A stretch of 64,000 bases of DNA. It comes from Candidatus Kapaibacterium sp. (GTDB lineage: Bacteria; Bacteroidota; Ignavibacteria; Kapaibacteriales; NICIL-2). Location of the stretch: assembly GCA_025055755.1 (NCBI GenBank), contig JANWWF010000003.1:40014-104013 (forward strand). The letters are read 5' to 3'. Positions 8,498 to 16,748 of the stretch are shown here, one piece after another (the stretch's first letter is position 1; each line of letters starts with the position of its first letter). Under the pieces are notes generated by a model. The model was given only the letters and a program-made list of their open reading frames with translations, ran no database searches and was not told the origin of the DNA. Both the position numbers and the translations under genes were made by a program.

Positions 8498-8936
8498 TGG
8501 GGCACTCGGCGATAGTCTCCTTGCACGCTGTCTATCGGCGATGTCGCCAGAGTGGTCTATTGCTCTTCTTCCTGAGGACACTGGAGCCGATTATCCACAA
8601 TATCTATCCCTTATCATTCCACACTCAAAAAGCCAAACGTGCAACTGCCCTACCTACTGCTGCATTCGTGATGCAGTCGTTGCCCATCTTCCCGACCGTG
8701 CTCTTGTCGTTTCTGTGCTGGTACGTCCCTCGCTCTTGTGCGTCGCTGAATGTAGCGACATGGTGTTCGTCCCCGATGTCCTTGCACAGCAATGGAAGAC
8801 AAAGAGCATTCCTCTTATCCACGCGCCTACTAACGAATTAGTCTGTAAGCGCTTTTGCGCGACAGTGATGCGGGGAATGATCACCACTCGACATCGCGCC
8901 CAATTGTATCGCCGCCATCTTGCGGAGGTAGAATGA
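8472..8936 (+). CDS. Uncharacterised 154-residue protein, overlapping both neighbours
   Basis: I do not recognise it. The frame opens MRPRIALLDGALGDSLLARC and ends in a basic helix-like segment, YRRHLAEVE. It has eight or so Cys residues, including CNCPTYCC, in the middle third, and no signal peptide or membrane segment. It overlaps the upstream gene by 26 nt, and its stop overlaps the histidine kinase start in an ATGA junction preceded by GGAGGT, both typical of translational coupling. That arrangement is the main support for it being real. Starts further upstream would extend deeper into the dehydrogenase-like gene. Confidence 0.55.
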   Translation: MRPRIALLDGALGDSLLARCLSAMSPEWSIALLPEDTGADYPQYLSLIIPHSKSQTCNCPTYCCIRDAVVAHLPDRALVVSVLVRPSLLCVAECSDMVFVPDVLAQQWKTKSIPLIHAPTNELVCKRFCATVMRGMITTRHRAQLYRRHLAEVE

Positions 8937-10450
8937 AACAGTGGACAACACCTACACGCATAAAGATCATAGCTGCTATTGTCTTCGGCTCTGCCGCGTG
9001 TGCGTGGGCACAAGATTACGTAACAATTATTCGCACTGTAAAGGTGAACGGACACCCAGTATCCGAACGGCTCTGGAAAAGCGGCATCGAGATTCGGCCC
9101 GAAGATTATATCGAATGGAGATTGGGTGTTACTGCATCGAACGGTGATACGATCGAGGCAACGTCCTACCTTGTGGAACTCCGATATGACAGTATCTCCC
9201 ATTATCGAACTATGACCACCCCCCATCTCGAGTACAAGGGCCTCGAAAGGGGAGATTATAGTCTCCGCATTCAAGCACAGCTCGGCGGTAACGCTACCGT
9301 TGCCCCGATATTGATTCGATTCCGTGTTGGCACAACACGTTCAGTAGAGAGAAACACTCCCTCTCAAGCAGGATCCGAGCCACCCAACGGTAGCGAATCA
9401 AACATGCCATTTCCCCTCCCTCTATGGATTGCTGTCGCTCTTGCAAGCAGCATCATCAGCCTTATCCTTGCTGGGCTTTTACTCCACTCGCGTCGCCGCT
9501 CTCGACTGACGAGCTCGGAATACGACCAGCTACACAACGAGCTTTCCACTGCCCATGAACAGATTCGCACTCTCGAGGCTAAACGTGCAGAGCTTGAGCG
9601 CACAGTTGCAGAACTACGCGCAACACTCTCCCGCCAGCTTGAGCAAGCTGAACACCACAATCGCGAGCTCCGAGAACAAAACCTTAAACTGCGGCAACAG
9701 GTCGAGCGCCTTCAAAATGCTAAGAAACAGCTTGAGCAGCTCCAAGCCGAAAAAGATGCCCTCTTCGGGATGATAATTCACGACATCAAAAATCCATTGA
9801 TGATCATCGAAAGCCTGGTGCAGCTGTTACGTAGCTATGACACGAACTCAGTGGAAACACAGCAAATCTTGAATGACCTTGCCCAAACAACCAGCCGTAT
9901 TGTTGCATTGTCCCAGCAAGTCTCCCGATTGTTAGCGGTTGAGCGGAGCGACGGCATTCCACTTGAGCTTCAGCAAGTCAATCTTGCTGAAATTCTCCGA
10001 TCAGTTATTCACCGGAATACCTACCTTGCCCGAAAGAAGAACATCCAAATCATCGAGGAAGTCCCATCAGAGCTTGTTACAGAGTGCGACCCACAACGGA
10101 TCGAAGAAGTGTTCGATAACCTTATCAGCAACGCTATCAAGTATTCCCATGCCGACTCTGTAGTCATTGTGCGCGCCTATAGCGTGGATAACAAGCATGC
10201 TATCGAGATCGAAGACCATGGTGTCGGCATGAGTGAGGATGATATGCAAAAGCTCTTTGAGCCAGGTTCCCAATTGAGCAGCACTCCTACTGCTGGTGAA
10301 CCATCCAGCGGCATCGGCCTATGGATCGTGCGCCGTATTCTGGAACGTCATCAGGGCACAATCGCCGTCCGTAGTAGAAAGGGAGAAGGCACGACTGTAA
10401 CCGTTACTCTTCCGATAGAACCTACTCGAGCTACTGCTAACGGTAACTAA
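8933..10450 (+). CDS. Membrane sensor histidine kinase
   Basis: A 505-residue kinase. Residues 1-27 form a signal peptide or first membrane anchor (AIVFGSAACAWAQ), 28-158 an extracytoplasmic sensor region of unknown type, about 160-184 a membrane segment, and 195-275 a long coiled coil leading into the catalytic core. The H-box reads IIHDIKNPLMIIES with His283. The N-box is NLISNAIKYS, followed by DHGVGMSEDD and GIGLWIVRRILERH ATP-binding boxes. The start is fixed by GGAGGT six bases before an ATG that overlaps the previous stop. No response regulator is adjacent. It lies immediately upstream of the flagellar operon, so a flagellar regulatory role is plausible but unproven. Confidence 0.92.
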   Translation: MKQWTTPTRIKIIAAIVFGSAACAWAQDYVTIIRTVKVNGHPVSERLWKSGIEIRPEDYIEWRLGVTASNGDTIEATSYLVELRYDSISHYRTMTTPHLEYKGLERGDYSLRIQAQLGGNATVAPILIRFRVGTTRSVERNTPSQAGSEPPNGSESNMPFPLPLWIAVALASSIISLILAGLLLHSRRRSRLTSSEYDQLHNELSTAHEQIRTLEAKRAELERTVAELRATLSRQLEQAEHHNRELREQNLKLRQQVERLQNAKKQLEQLQAEKDALFGMIIHDIKNPLMIIESLVQLLRSYDTNSVETQQILNDLAQTTSRIVALSQQVSRLLAVERSDGIPLELQQVNLAEILRSVIHRNTYLARKKNIQIIEEVPSELVTECDPQRIEEVFDNLISNAIKYSHADSVVIVRAYSVDNKHAIEIEDHGVGMSEDDMQKLFEPGSQLSSTPTAGEPSSGIGLWIVRRILERHQGTIAVRSRKGEGTTVTVTLPIEPTRATANGN

Positions 10451-10552
10451 GCTTTCGACCAGCGCACCTACCCTTGCGTTCACCTGTTGCCCCTTGCAGT
10501 AGGTCTCGACAAAAGCAAAGCAATGCAGGGAAGAAAGGAAGTATCGGTTATT

Positions 10553-10567
10553 TGGCACAAATCTTGA
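10553..10567 (+). promoter_or_regulatory. Sigma-54-like promoter before flgB
   Basis: TGGCAC, five bases, then TTGA. The -24 element is perfect and the spacing to the -12 element is correct, but the -12 dinucleotide is GA rather than the usual GC. It lies 40 nt upstream of the flgB start in a 157-nt gap. Flagellar rod operons in many bacteria are sigma-54 dependent; applying that here is inference. Confidence 0.4.
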
Positions 10568-10607
10568 GGGAAGAAAAAAGGAAAGAATCACAATCGAATA
10601 GTGCGCC

Positions 10608-11030
10608 ATGGATGTGCGCGACTATCTCTTTCGCGAAAAACTGCCGCTGATGAACACTGCACTGGAAGCATATGCACTGCGTCAGCGAACAATTGCCAAG
10701 AATATTGCCAACGCTACCACCCCCGGCTACCGGCCTGAGCGCGTTCGCTTCGAGGAAGAATTTCTCGAAAGCGAGATGTTACTTCGTGGAAGCCGAACCG
10801 ATCCTCAGCATGTGATCATCGGTCCCCCTCTGGACTCCGAAGTACGACCACATCGAGAGGATGCACCCGTTCCTCGGCCGGAGGTGTATTTCGCTGGCGA
10901 ATCACACGTCAACGTGGACAAAGAAATGAGTGAGTTAGCGAAAAACCAAATCCGCTTCCGCTTAGTAGCGCGGTTGGCTCAACGGTATTTCAACAGCTTA
11001 CAGCAAGCAATCAAAGGAATGCCACAATAG
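10608..11030 (+). CDS. flgB: Flagellar basal-body rod protein FlgB
   Basis: A 140-residue proximal rod protein. The rod-family N-terminal motif is clear in ALRQRTIAKNIANATTPGYRP (only its core NIANATTPGY is needed for the call), and the C-terminal heptad helix contains EMSELAKNQIRFRLVARL. Length is usual for FlgB. FlgB, FlgC and FliE together build the rod base on the MS ring, outside the inner membrane. First gene of a tightly spaced operon continuing with flgC 15 nt downstream. Confidence 0.93.
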   Translation: MDVRDYLFREKLPLMNTALEAYALRQRTIAKNIANATTPGYRPERVRFEEEFLESEMLLRGSRTDPQHVIIGPPLDSEVRPHREDAPVPRPEVYFAGESHVNVDKEMSELAKNQIRFRLVARLAQRYFNSLQQAIKGMPQ

Positions 11031-11045
11031 CACATGGAGGACATC

Positions 11046-11528
11046 ATGGAAAACATCTTTTCCTCTTTTGCCTTTAGCGCACAAGGGCTAAGCGTTCAAC
11101 GCATGCGATTGTCGAGCGTTGCAAAAAACATCGCCAATGCAGATACTACGCGCGATGAACGCGGACAAGTCTATCGTCGTGAGGTTGTTATTGTACGCGC
11201 TTTGCAGCGCACCCAGTTCGACGATCTTCTCCAACAGTCACTCCCACTTGCCCGCAGTATGCCATCGCATGTTGACCCTGAGACCCCAGGACTACGCCCA
11301 CCGAATGACCAAATCCTCAAAGCTCAGGTTGCGCGGGACAATTCTCCTCCCCGCTTGGTGTATGACCCCACCCATCCCGATGCCGACAGCGACGGCTACG
11401 TGCGAATGCCAAACGTGAATATTGTCACGGAAATGGTTGAAATGATCTCGGCACAGCGGGCATTCGAAGCGAATACAGCGGTCATCAGTGCTGCAAAGAA
11501 CATCGCACGTGACTCCCTGGAGATTTAG
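11046..11528 (+). CDS. flgC: Flagellar basal-body rod protein FlgC
   Basis: A 160-residue rod protein with the conserved N-terminal SSVAKNIANADTTRDE and a C-terminal PNVNIVTEMVEMISAQRAFE, both typical of FlgC. An upstream in-frame ATG at 11034 would add four residues. The second ATG at 11046 is preferred because GGAGG lies five bases before it and the sequence then starts MENIFSSFAFSAQGL. It is exported through the flagellar secretion apparatus and assembles next to FlgB. Confidence 0.93.
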   Translation: MENIFSSFAFSAQGLSVQRMRLSSVAKNIANADTTRDERGQVYRREVVIVRALQRTQFDDLLQQSLPLARSMPSHVDPETPGLRPPNDQILKAQVARDNSPPRLVYDPTHPDADSDGYVRMPNVNIVTEMVEMISAQRAFEANTAVISAAKNIARDSLEI

Positions 11529-11530
11529 CA

Positions 11531-11734
11531 ATGAACATTCGTGCTATTGCAGCCTACTCCCAGCAGGTAACTCACGTTGGAACGGTTGAACAGCGCAAAC
11601 CACAACGTCCCATGGCCGAGCAACCGCCAGAGCAACGACCCACTCTTCCGCTGCCTGTTGCGGTGGAAGTGTTTACACAACAGGCACAAATGCGCCGGAT
11701 TGCACTTGGCACTTACCTGGATAAACGCGTATAA
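11531..11734 (+). CDS. Small uncharacterised protein within the flagellar operon
   Basis: A 67-residue protein starting two bases after the flgC stop and ending 17 nt before fliE. It has a Pro/Gln-rich centre (QRPMAEQPPEQRPTLPLP) and a short basic C-terminus, ALGTYLDKRV. It has no signal peptide or membrane segment. Its exact fit between flgC and fliE supports it being translated. I do not recognise a family; it could be a species-restricted rod accessory or a chaperone-like peptide. Confidence 0.6.
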   Translation: MNIRAIAAYSQQVTHVGTVEQRKPQRPMAEQPPEQRPTLPLPVAVEVFTQQAQMRRIALGTYLDKRV

Positions 11735-11751
11735 CAACCTCAGGAGGTCCT

Positions 11752-12063
11752 ATGGCACCTATTACTCCTCTGGATGTGCTGCAACCTACCGCCCTCAATC
11801 CTATCAGCCCTTCTCAACAACAGAGCAGGCTGATGGCACAAGGTCCAACCTTCGAGGAAACACTCCGCCAGTTTGTCGAAAGTGTCAATGCACAACAACA
11901 AGAAAGTGGAAAGATGAGTGAGCGCTTTATTAAAGGGGAAGCAGTGGACATCCACGACGTCATGATAGCAGCAGAAAAAGCAAAAACCAGCTTCCAATTA
12001 CTGATGGAGTTACGGAACAAAGCTCTTGATCTCTACCGCGAAGCAATGCGAATTCAAGTATAA
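11752..12063 (+). CDS. fliE: Flagellar hook-basal body complex protein FliE
   Basis: A 103-residue protein, the usual FliE length, joining the MS ring to the rod. The C-terminal half is characteristic: GEAVDIHDVMIAAEKAKTSF followed by LLMELRNKALDLYREAMRIQV-type sequence that ends the protein. It is preceded by a strong AGGAGGT five bases before the ATG. It lies between the 67-residue protein and fliF on the plus strand. Confidence 0.94.
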   Translation: MAPITPLDVLQPTALNPISPSQQQSRLMAQGPTFEETLRQFVESVNAQQQESGKMSERFIKGEAVDIHDVMIAAEKAKTSFQLLMELRNKALDLYREAMRIQV

Positions 12064-12079
12064 TCACTGACTTCAAGCT

Positions 12080-13735
12080 ATGGCACTTGCAACAATCGCC
12101 GAGCAAGCAAAACAATTCTGGCAGCGTCTTCGCCCACTGCAACGCTTTGCCATCATCGGGGCGGTCGTTGCAGCCATTGGCATTGTCGTTGCAGTGATGC
12201 TGAGCTCCACTACGCCACCAATGCATGTTCTTTTTAGCGAGCTTGATCCCAAAGATGCTGCAGCAATTGTCGAAAAGCTCAAAGAGCAAAATATTCCCTA
12301 TGAACTCGCCGATGGAGGCACAACTATTCGTGTTCCCCAATCGCAGGTCTATGAACTCCGTTTAGCGCTCGCCCGAGAAGGACTCCCTGCAGGCAGCACC
12401 GTTGGTTACGAGATTTTTGACCGCACCAACTTAGGGATGAGCGATTTTGTCCAAAAACTCAACCATAAACGGGCACTGGAAGGAGAACTCCAAAAAACAA
12501 TTGCCAGCTTCGATGAAGTGCAGAAAGTCCGCGTCATGATTGTTCTTCCCGAAAAAGCACTTTTTGAAAAGGACCAAAAAAAGCCGACTGCCTCGGTACT
12601 CCTCCACCTCAAAAGTGGTCGGAGTCTAAGCAAGCTCAACATCGAAGGGATACAGCACCTGGTTGCAAGCAGTGTCGAAGGACTTAGCCCTGCTGATGTT
12701 ACCGTTGTTGACCAACATGGACAAATCCTCAGTCAAGCTCCCCAGGATAACTCTACGTTGGCTGGAATGACTGCTACGCAGTATGAACAGCAGCAGAAGG
12801 TGGAAAGCTATCTAACCTCACGGGTTCAATCCCTCCTTGATGGAGTCCTTGGCCCTGGCAATAGTGTCGTGCGTGTCAGTGCAGAACTGGATTTCACCCA
12901 GCGCGAGCAAACACGCGAAAATTATGATCCCGATGGGCAGGTTGTTCGGAGTGAAGAGCGTATTACGGAAGCGCGCCGTTCACAAGACTCGCTCGATTAC
13001 CCCACGGTCAACAGTGAGAGCAACGCAACGAAAGTTCGTACCAACTATGAAATTTCTCGCACCGTAGAACGTATTGTTGGTGGTGTTGGGACTATCAAAC
13101 GGATCTCTGCATCGGTGCTCGTCAATGGGACAACAAAAATTGTCGAGCAAGATGGCAAGAAAGTGGTGCAATACACGCCTCGAAGTCAGGAGGAACTACA
13201 AAAACTCACGCAAATTGTGCGTAACGCAATCGGTTATGACCCTGAGCGTAATGACCAAGTCACGGTGGTGAACCTGCCCTTTGATACTGCAATCGAGGAA
13301 CCAGAGGAACCTCCTTTCTCCCTTCCCAAAGGGAATCTTCTCATCGGCATTATCGCCGTACTTGCGTTACTGGCTGCCATGTGGGCATTACGACGGCTAA
13401 TCTTTACCCCACCGGTACGGCGACGAATCGAGGAAATCTTCATTTCTCCCTCCCAAGAGCTTATCCAGCTTGCTCCCGCTGGGATGGATATTGCAGGCAC
13501 CCAAGCATTGGAGCCACCTCCGCAGCCTGCTCAGCTGGAAGAGCATCGCGAGCAATCTCCCTACGAAGAGCTACGCCAACGCGTCCGTGCAAAACTCGAC
13601 GCAGCAAATGCAGAAGGTCTCACCGAAGAACAGCTATTGGTCGAGGAAATGAAAGAACGTATTGCCCAGTTTATTCGGGAAAACAATGCCGATGCTGTCA
13701 AGCTCATCCAGAATATGATCAACCAAGAACACTAA
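12080..13735 (+). CDS. fliF: Flagellar MS-ring protein FliF
   Basis: A 551-residue inner-membrane ring protein. A first membrane segment lies at about residues 24-46 (FAIIGAVVAAIGIVVAVML). Two ring-building motifs follow, with the conserved stretches LFSELDPKDAAAIVEKL, RVPQSQVYELRLALA and KVRVMIVLPE. A second membrane segment is at about 418-440, and the C-terminal tail ends in helices that bind FliG. Length is normal. Sixteen bases separate it from fliE and four from fliG, so it is in the middle of the operon. Confidence 0.97.
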   Translation: MALATIAEQAKQFWQRLRPLQRFAIIGAVVAAIGIVVAVMLSSTTPPMHVLFSELDPKDAAAIVEKLKEQNIPYELADGGTTIRVPQSQVYELRLALAREGLPAGSTVGYEIFDRTNLGMSDFVQKLNHKRALEGELQKTIASFDEVQKVRVMIVLPEKALFEKDQKKPTASVLLHLKSGRSLSKLNIEGIQHLVASSVEGLSPADVTVVDQHGQILSQAPQDNSTLAGMTATQYEQQQKVESYLTSRVQSLLDGVLGPGNSVVRVSAELDFTQREQTRENYDPDGQVVRSEERITEARRSQDSLDYPTVNSESNATKVRTNYEISRTVERIVGGVGTIKRISASVLVNGTTKIVEQDGKKVVQYTPRSQEELQKLTQIVRNAIGYDPERNDQVTVVNLPFDTAIEEPEEPPFSLPKGNLLIGIIAVLALLAAMWALRRLIFTPPVRRRIEEIFISPSQELIQLAPAGMDIAGTQALEPPPQPAQLEEHREQSPYEELRQRVRAKLDAANAEGLTEEQLLVEEMKERIAQFIRENNADAVKLIQNMINQEH

Positions 13736-13739
13736 GCTT

Positions 13740-14774
13740 ATGCCTGCAATCGTACACCAACGCCAACTGACTTACGAACAACTCAGCGGCAAGCAAAAAG
13801 TAGCCCTTCTCCTGATGGCATTGGATGTAGAAACAGCGGCGCTCATCCTTCGTGCTCTCAACCAGCATGAAATCGAGCAGGTCGGTGCAGAAATTGCGGC
13901 ACTGGAAGCAGTTCCGAAGGAGCTGACTGCTCGAGTTATTGAGGAAGTGTACCAACTCTTTCTCAGTCGGCAATATGTTCTCGCTGGAGGAGTCGAATAC
14001 GCCCGTCTGCTTCTGGAGCGCACATTTGGACCTGAAAAAAGCCGCGACCTCATCGAGAAAGTAAAGATGCTTTCGACAGTCCGCGGATTTGATATCCTCA
14101 AAAAAGCTGATCCCCAACAGCTGGCAAGCTTCCTTTCCAAAGAACATCCTCAGACCATTGCCCTTTTGCTCTCGCATCTGCCAACAAATCAAAGTGCAGA
14201 GGTACTTGAGCGCTTCCCCGATGATCTGCGTACCGACGTTATCATGCGCATTGCAACGCTGGGCAAGGTATCGCCCGCTATCGTGCAACAAATTGAACAG
14301 GTCGTCGATCAGATTGCCGAGCAGACCCTCTCTCAAAACCTTGCCACTGCAGGAGGTGCTCAAATTGTTGCTTCCATCCTCAATCTTTCTCCGCCTGCAC
14401 TGGCAAAAACAGTAATGGAACAGATTGAACGCACTAACCCTGCCCTTGCTCAGGATATCAAACGTCGCATGTTCCTGTTTGAAGACATCCTGCTCATCGA
14501 TGACCGCGGCATCCAACGTCTCCTCCGTGATATTGACCGCCGCGACCTGGTATTAGCACTGCGGGGCGCAGATGAGCGCGTACGGGCAAAAATCTTCAAG
14601 AACATGTCCGAGCGGGCAGCAAAAGTGGTCAAAGAAGAACTTGAGTTGATGGGACCAGTTAAGCTCAAAGACGTCGAAGCTGCCCAGCAACGTATCGTGG
14701 AGGTTGTCAAACGGTTGGAAGAACAAGAAGAAATTACCATCAGCGGTCGTGGACGGGACGAAGTGTACATCTAA
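13740..14774 (+). CDS. fliG: Flagellar motor switch protein FliG
   Basis: A 344-residue rotor protein. It has the N-terminal FliF-binding domain (LSGKQKVALLLMALD), the middle EHPQTIALLLSHL motif, and the C-terminal torque domain with FEDILLIDDRGIQRLLRDI and the charged segment ALRGADERVRAKIFKNMSER. FliG transmits stator force to the MS ring and binds FliM. The operon ends here in this window: fliH, fliI and the hook genes are absent, and the next gene converges from the other strand after 21 nt. Confidence 0.97.
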   Translation: MPAIVHQRQLTYEQLSGKQKVALLLMALDVETAALILRALNQHEIEQVGAEIAALEAVPKELTARVIEEVYQLFLSRQYVLAGGVEYARLLLERTFGPEKSRDLIEKVKMLSTVRGFDILKKADPQQLASFLSKEHPQTIALLLSHLPTNQSAEVLERFPDDLRTDVIMRIATLGKVSPAIVQQIEQVVDQIAEQTLSQNLATAGGAQIVASILNLSPPALAKTVMEQIERTNPALAQDIKRRMFLFEDILLIDDRGIQRLLRDIDRRDLVLALRGADERVRAKIFKNMSERAAKVVKEELELMGPVKLKDVEAAQQRIVEVVKRLEEQEEITISGRGRDEVYI

Positions 14775-14795
14775 TCAGTATAGCTTGAACTCAAA

Positions 14796-16742
14796 CTACT
14801 TGGTGTGCTGTCGAAGCGCTTCCGCAATCGAAGAGCATCCCAGCGCAATTGCAAGCTGCTCGGCAGCCTGGAATATGCGACGTGATTGGGGATGTCCTTC
14901 TGTAGCCAGCACTAATCCAATGTTGGCAAGAGTAACAACACGTGCATAGACTGATCCCCCATTCTGTGCTTGCAGCGCAGCCTGCTGTGCATATCCCCAT
15001 GCATGGTGATGATGCCCCTCCTGGTGTGCAATGACAAGTGCCATTGCATGCAGCAAGCAGTGGATATCCGCTGGCACAGCCTCGCCCAATACGGCATAGA
15101 GCGCAGCGACGCGTGCACGAGCCTGCGGGAGATATCCCACGTCTGCCTCAAGCCGCGCCATCACCAATTCCCCGACTATCCGCTCCCAACCGTGAGCGTT
15201 CTCCAACGGCAACAACTGAGCAGCAGTAAACGCCTGCTCAACTTGGCCATTGAACCACAACTCAACAACACGGCCAAGCTGTGTTCCAAAATCGGCTTCC
15301 GATGACATAGGCGTCAGGGACTCTTCCTCCGTGACACTGCCTGCAATACGCTGTGCATACTGTGCCGCCATCATGTGGCCATGGCGAGCTGCCTGCTCCG
15401 AAAGCTGCTCCAATGTTGCAGTAGCACGGTCGGGACTGTCCGCTTCGATATAATGGGCTGCAACCAGTGGTGCAAGCTGCTCTGTTAATGCTTCATCGTT
15501 GGCAGCATGCATGCGGTTCTCGAGAATAGCCGCAATACGACTGTGTATTTCAACCCGCTCTTCGTATTCGAGATAACTAACAAAGTATCGGTGGTACTCT
15601 GCATGCGTGAATGTGTACACTGTCGTCTGCGTCCCATAGAGCCGCTGCATCCCAAGACTGCGAATAACGCCAGTTTGCTGTTGAAGCATGCGGAGTAGTC
15701 GTACTGTGCTCACAGGATCGCGCTGGAGAAGTTGCGCTTGCAGAAATACGCTGCAATTGGTTCCTTCAGCAGCACAATGAGCCAGGATCAGCTTTTCCTC
15801 TTCACTTAACCGGGCAAATGTCTGCTCGATGAGCACATGGAATGATGCAGGGCGATACGCATGATGGAGGACTTCACTCCGGAGCGTTCCATTTGGGTCG
15901 AAGGGAGGATGCTGGCGAAAGTACTGGAGATATGCTATCGCTACCGCAGGGACACCTCCAGATTGACGCAGGAGCCATTCATCAAACGCAGTGCCGGGCT
16001 GATAGCCGTCAAGCTGCTCTCGTGCTAATTGGCATAACTCCTCCCGGGTCAAAGCTGGAAGCTCCCAGCGCAAGAGATTCCCTACTGTCTCGTTGTGCTC
16101 CAGCCATGCTCTCAATGAAGGATGCTGTGCAATTACCACGGATGGTTCAAAAGACAGAACAATTACCAGTGGGACCTTCCGAGCTGTGCTGGCAAGGTGT
16201 TCAAGCACTTCGAGCGATGCTGCATCAATCCATTGGACATCATCGAGCAGCAGCACCAGAGGAGCTGTCTCCGCAACGCTTTGGATGCTTTCTGCCATGG
16301 TAGCAGTTTCTACGTTCTTATCCGCTGGTGAAGATTCGCGCCGGAATTCGCGCATATCACGCAGCACTTCTTTGGTCACATCGAAAATCGAGCCAACCAG
16401 CGGAATCATCCCCAACACCGATAGCCCAATATTCATGATCAGACGTCGCTTTGCTTTCTGCTGCGAGTTACTGAGCACCTGTTCGAGCGCTTTGACGAAA
16501 GGATAGAGCGGTTGATAGACTGGCATCACTTGCGTCCCTAAGGGCGCAGGACACTGGACAAATGCTACCGTTGCACGATGCTCGAGTGCTTTGCGAAGAT
16601 GCTCACATACTGTTGTTTTGCCGTATCCACTTTCCCCAGCAAGTGCGATCATCCGCACCTGCCGCTCTCCCAGTGCACGCTCAATTGTGGCGAGAATCTC
16701 CCGCTCCAGCTCTCGACGACTTCGATGGACATCGGGCTGCAC
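14796..16742 (-). CDS. STAND-like AAA ATPase with helical-repeat C-terminus
   Basis: A 648-residue protein with Walker A AGESGYGKTT near residues 34-43 and Walker B VLLLDDVQWID near 160-172, then a winged-helix-like region and an Ala-rich, TPR-like helical part from about residue 400 to the end. This is the AAA_16/STAND layout used in signalling NTPases. No kinase, cyclase or LuxR DNA-binding domain is fused to it. The start is GTG at 16742, with GAGG nine bases upstream; the sequence then runs MQPDVHRSRRELE. It begins 6 nt after the ABC permease stop and is probably in the same transcript. Role unknown. Confidence 0.75.
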   Translation of the reverse strand: MQPDVHRSRRELEREILATIERALGERQVRMIALAGESGYGKTTVCEHLRKALEHRATVAFVQCPAPLGTQVMPVYQPLYPFVKALEQVLSNSQQKAKRRLIMNIGLSVLGMIPLVGSIFDVTKEVLRDMREFRRESSPADKNVETATMAESIQSVAETAPLVLLLDDVQWIDAASLEVLEHLASTARKVPLVIVLSFEPSVVIAQHPSLRAWLEHNETVGNLLRWELPALTREELCQLAREQLDGYQPGTAFDEWLLRQSGGVPAVAIAYLQYFRQHPPFDPNGTLRSEVLHHAYRPASFHVLIEQTFARLSEEEKLILAHCAAEGTNCSVFLQAQLLQRDPVSTVRLLRMLQQQTGVIRSLGMQRLYGTQTTVYTFTHAEYHRYFVSYLEYEERVEIHSRIAAILENRMHAANDEALTEQLAPLVAAHYIEADSPDRATATLEQLSEQAARHGHMMAAQYAQRIAGSVTEEESLTPMSSEADFGTQLGRVVELWFNGQVEQAFTAAQLLPLENAHGWERIVGELVMARLEADVGYLPQARARVAALYAVLGEAVPADIHCLLHAMALVIAHQEGHHHHAWGYAQQAALQAQNGGSVYARVVTLANIGLVLATEGHPQSRRIFQAAEQLAIALGCSSIAEALRQHTK

Positions 16743-16748
16743 GACACA

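Noticed and set aside
13719..14516. 265-codon minus-strand frame inside fliG
   Set aside because: Full overlap with a canonical gene on the other strand; sequence looks like a reverse-complement artefact.
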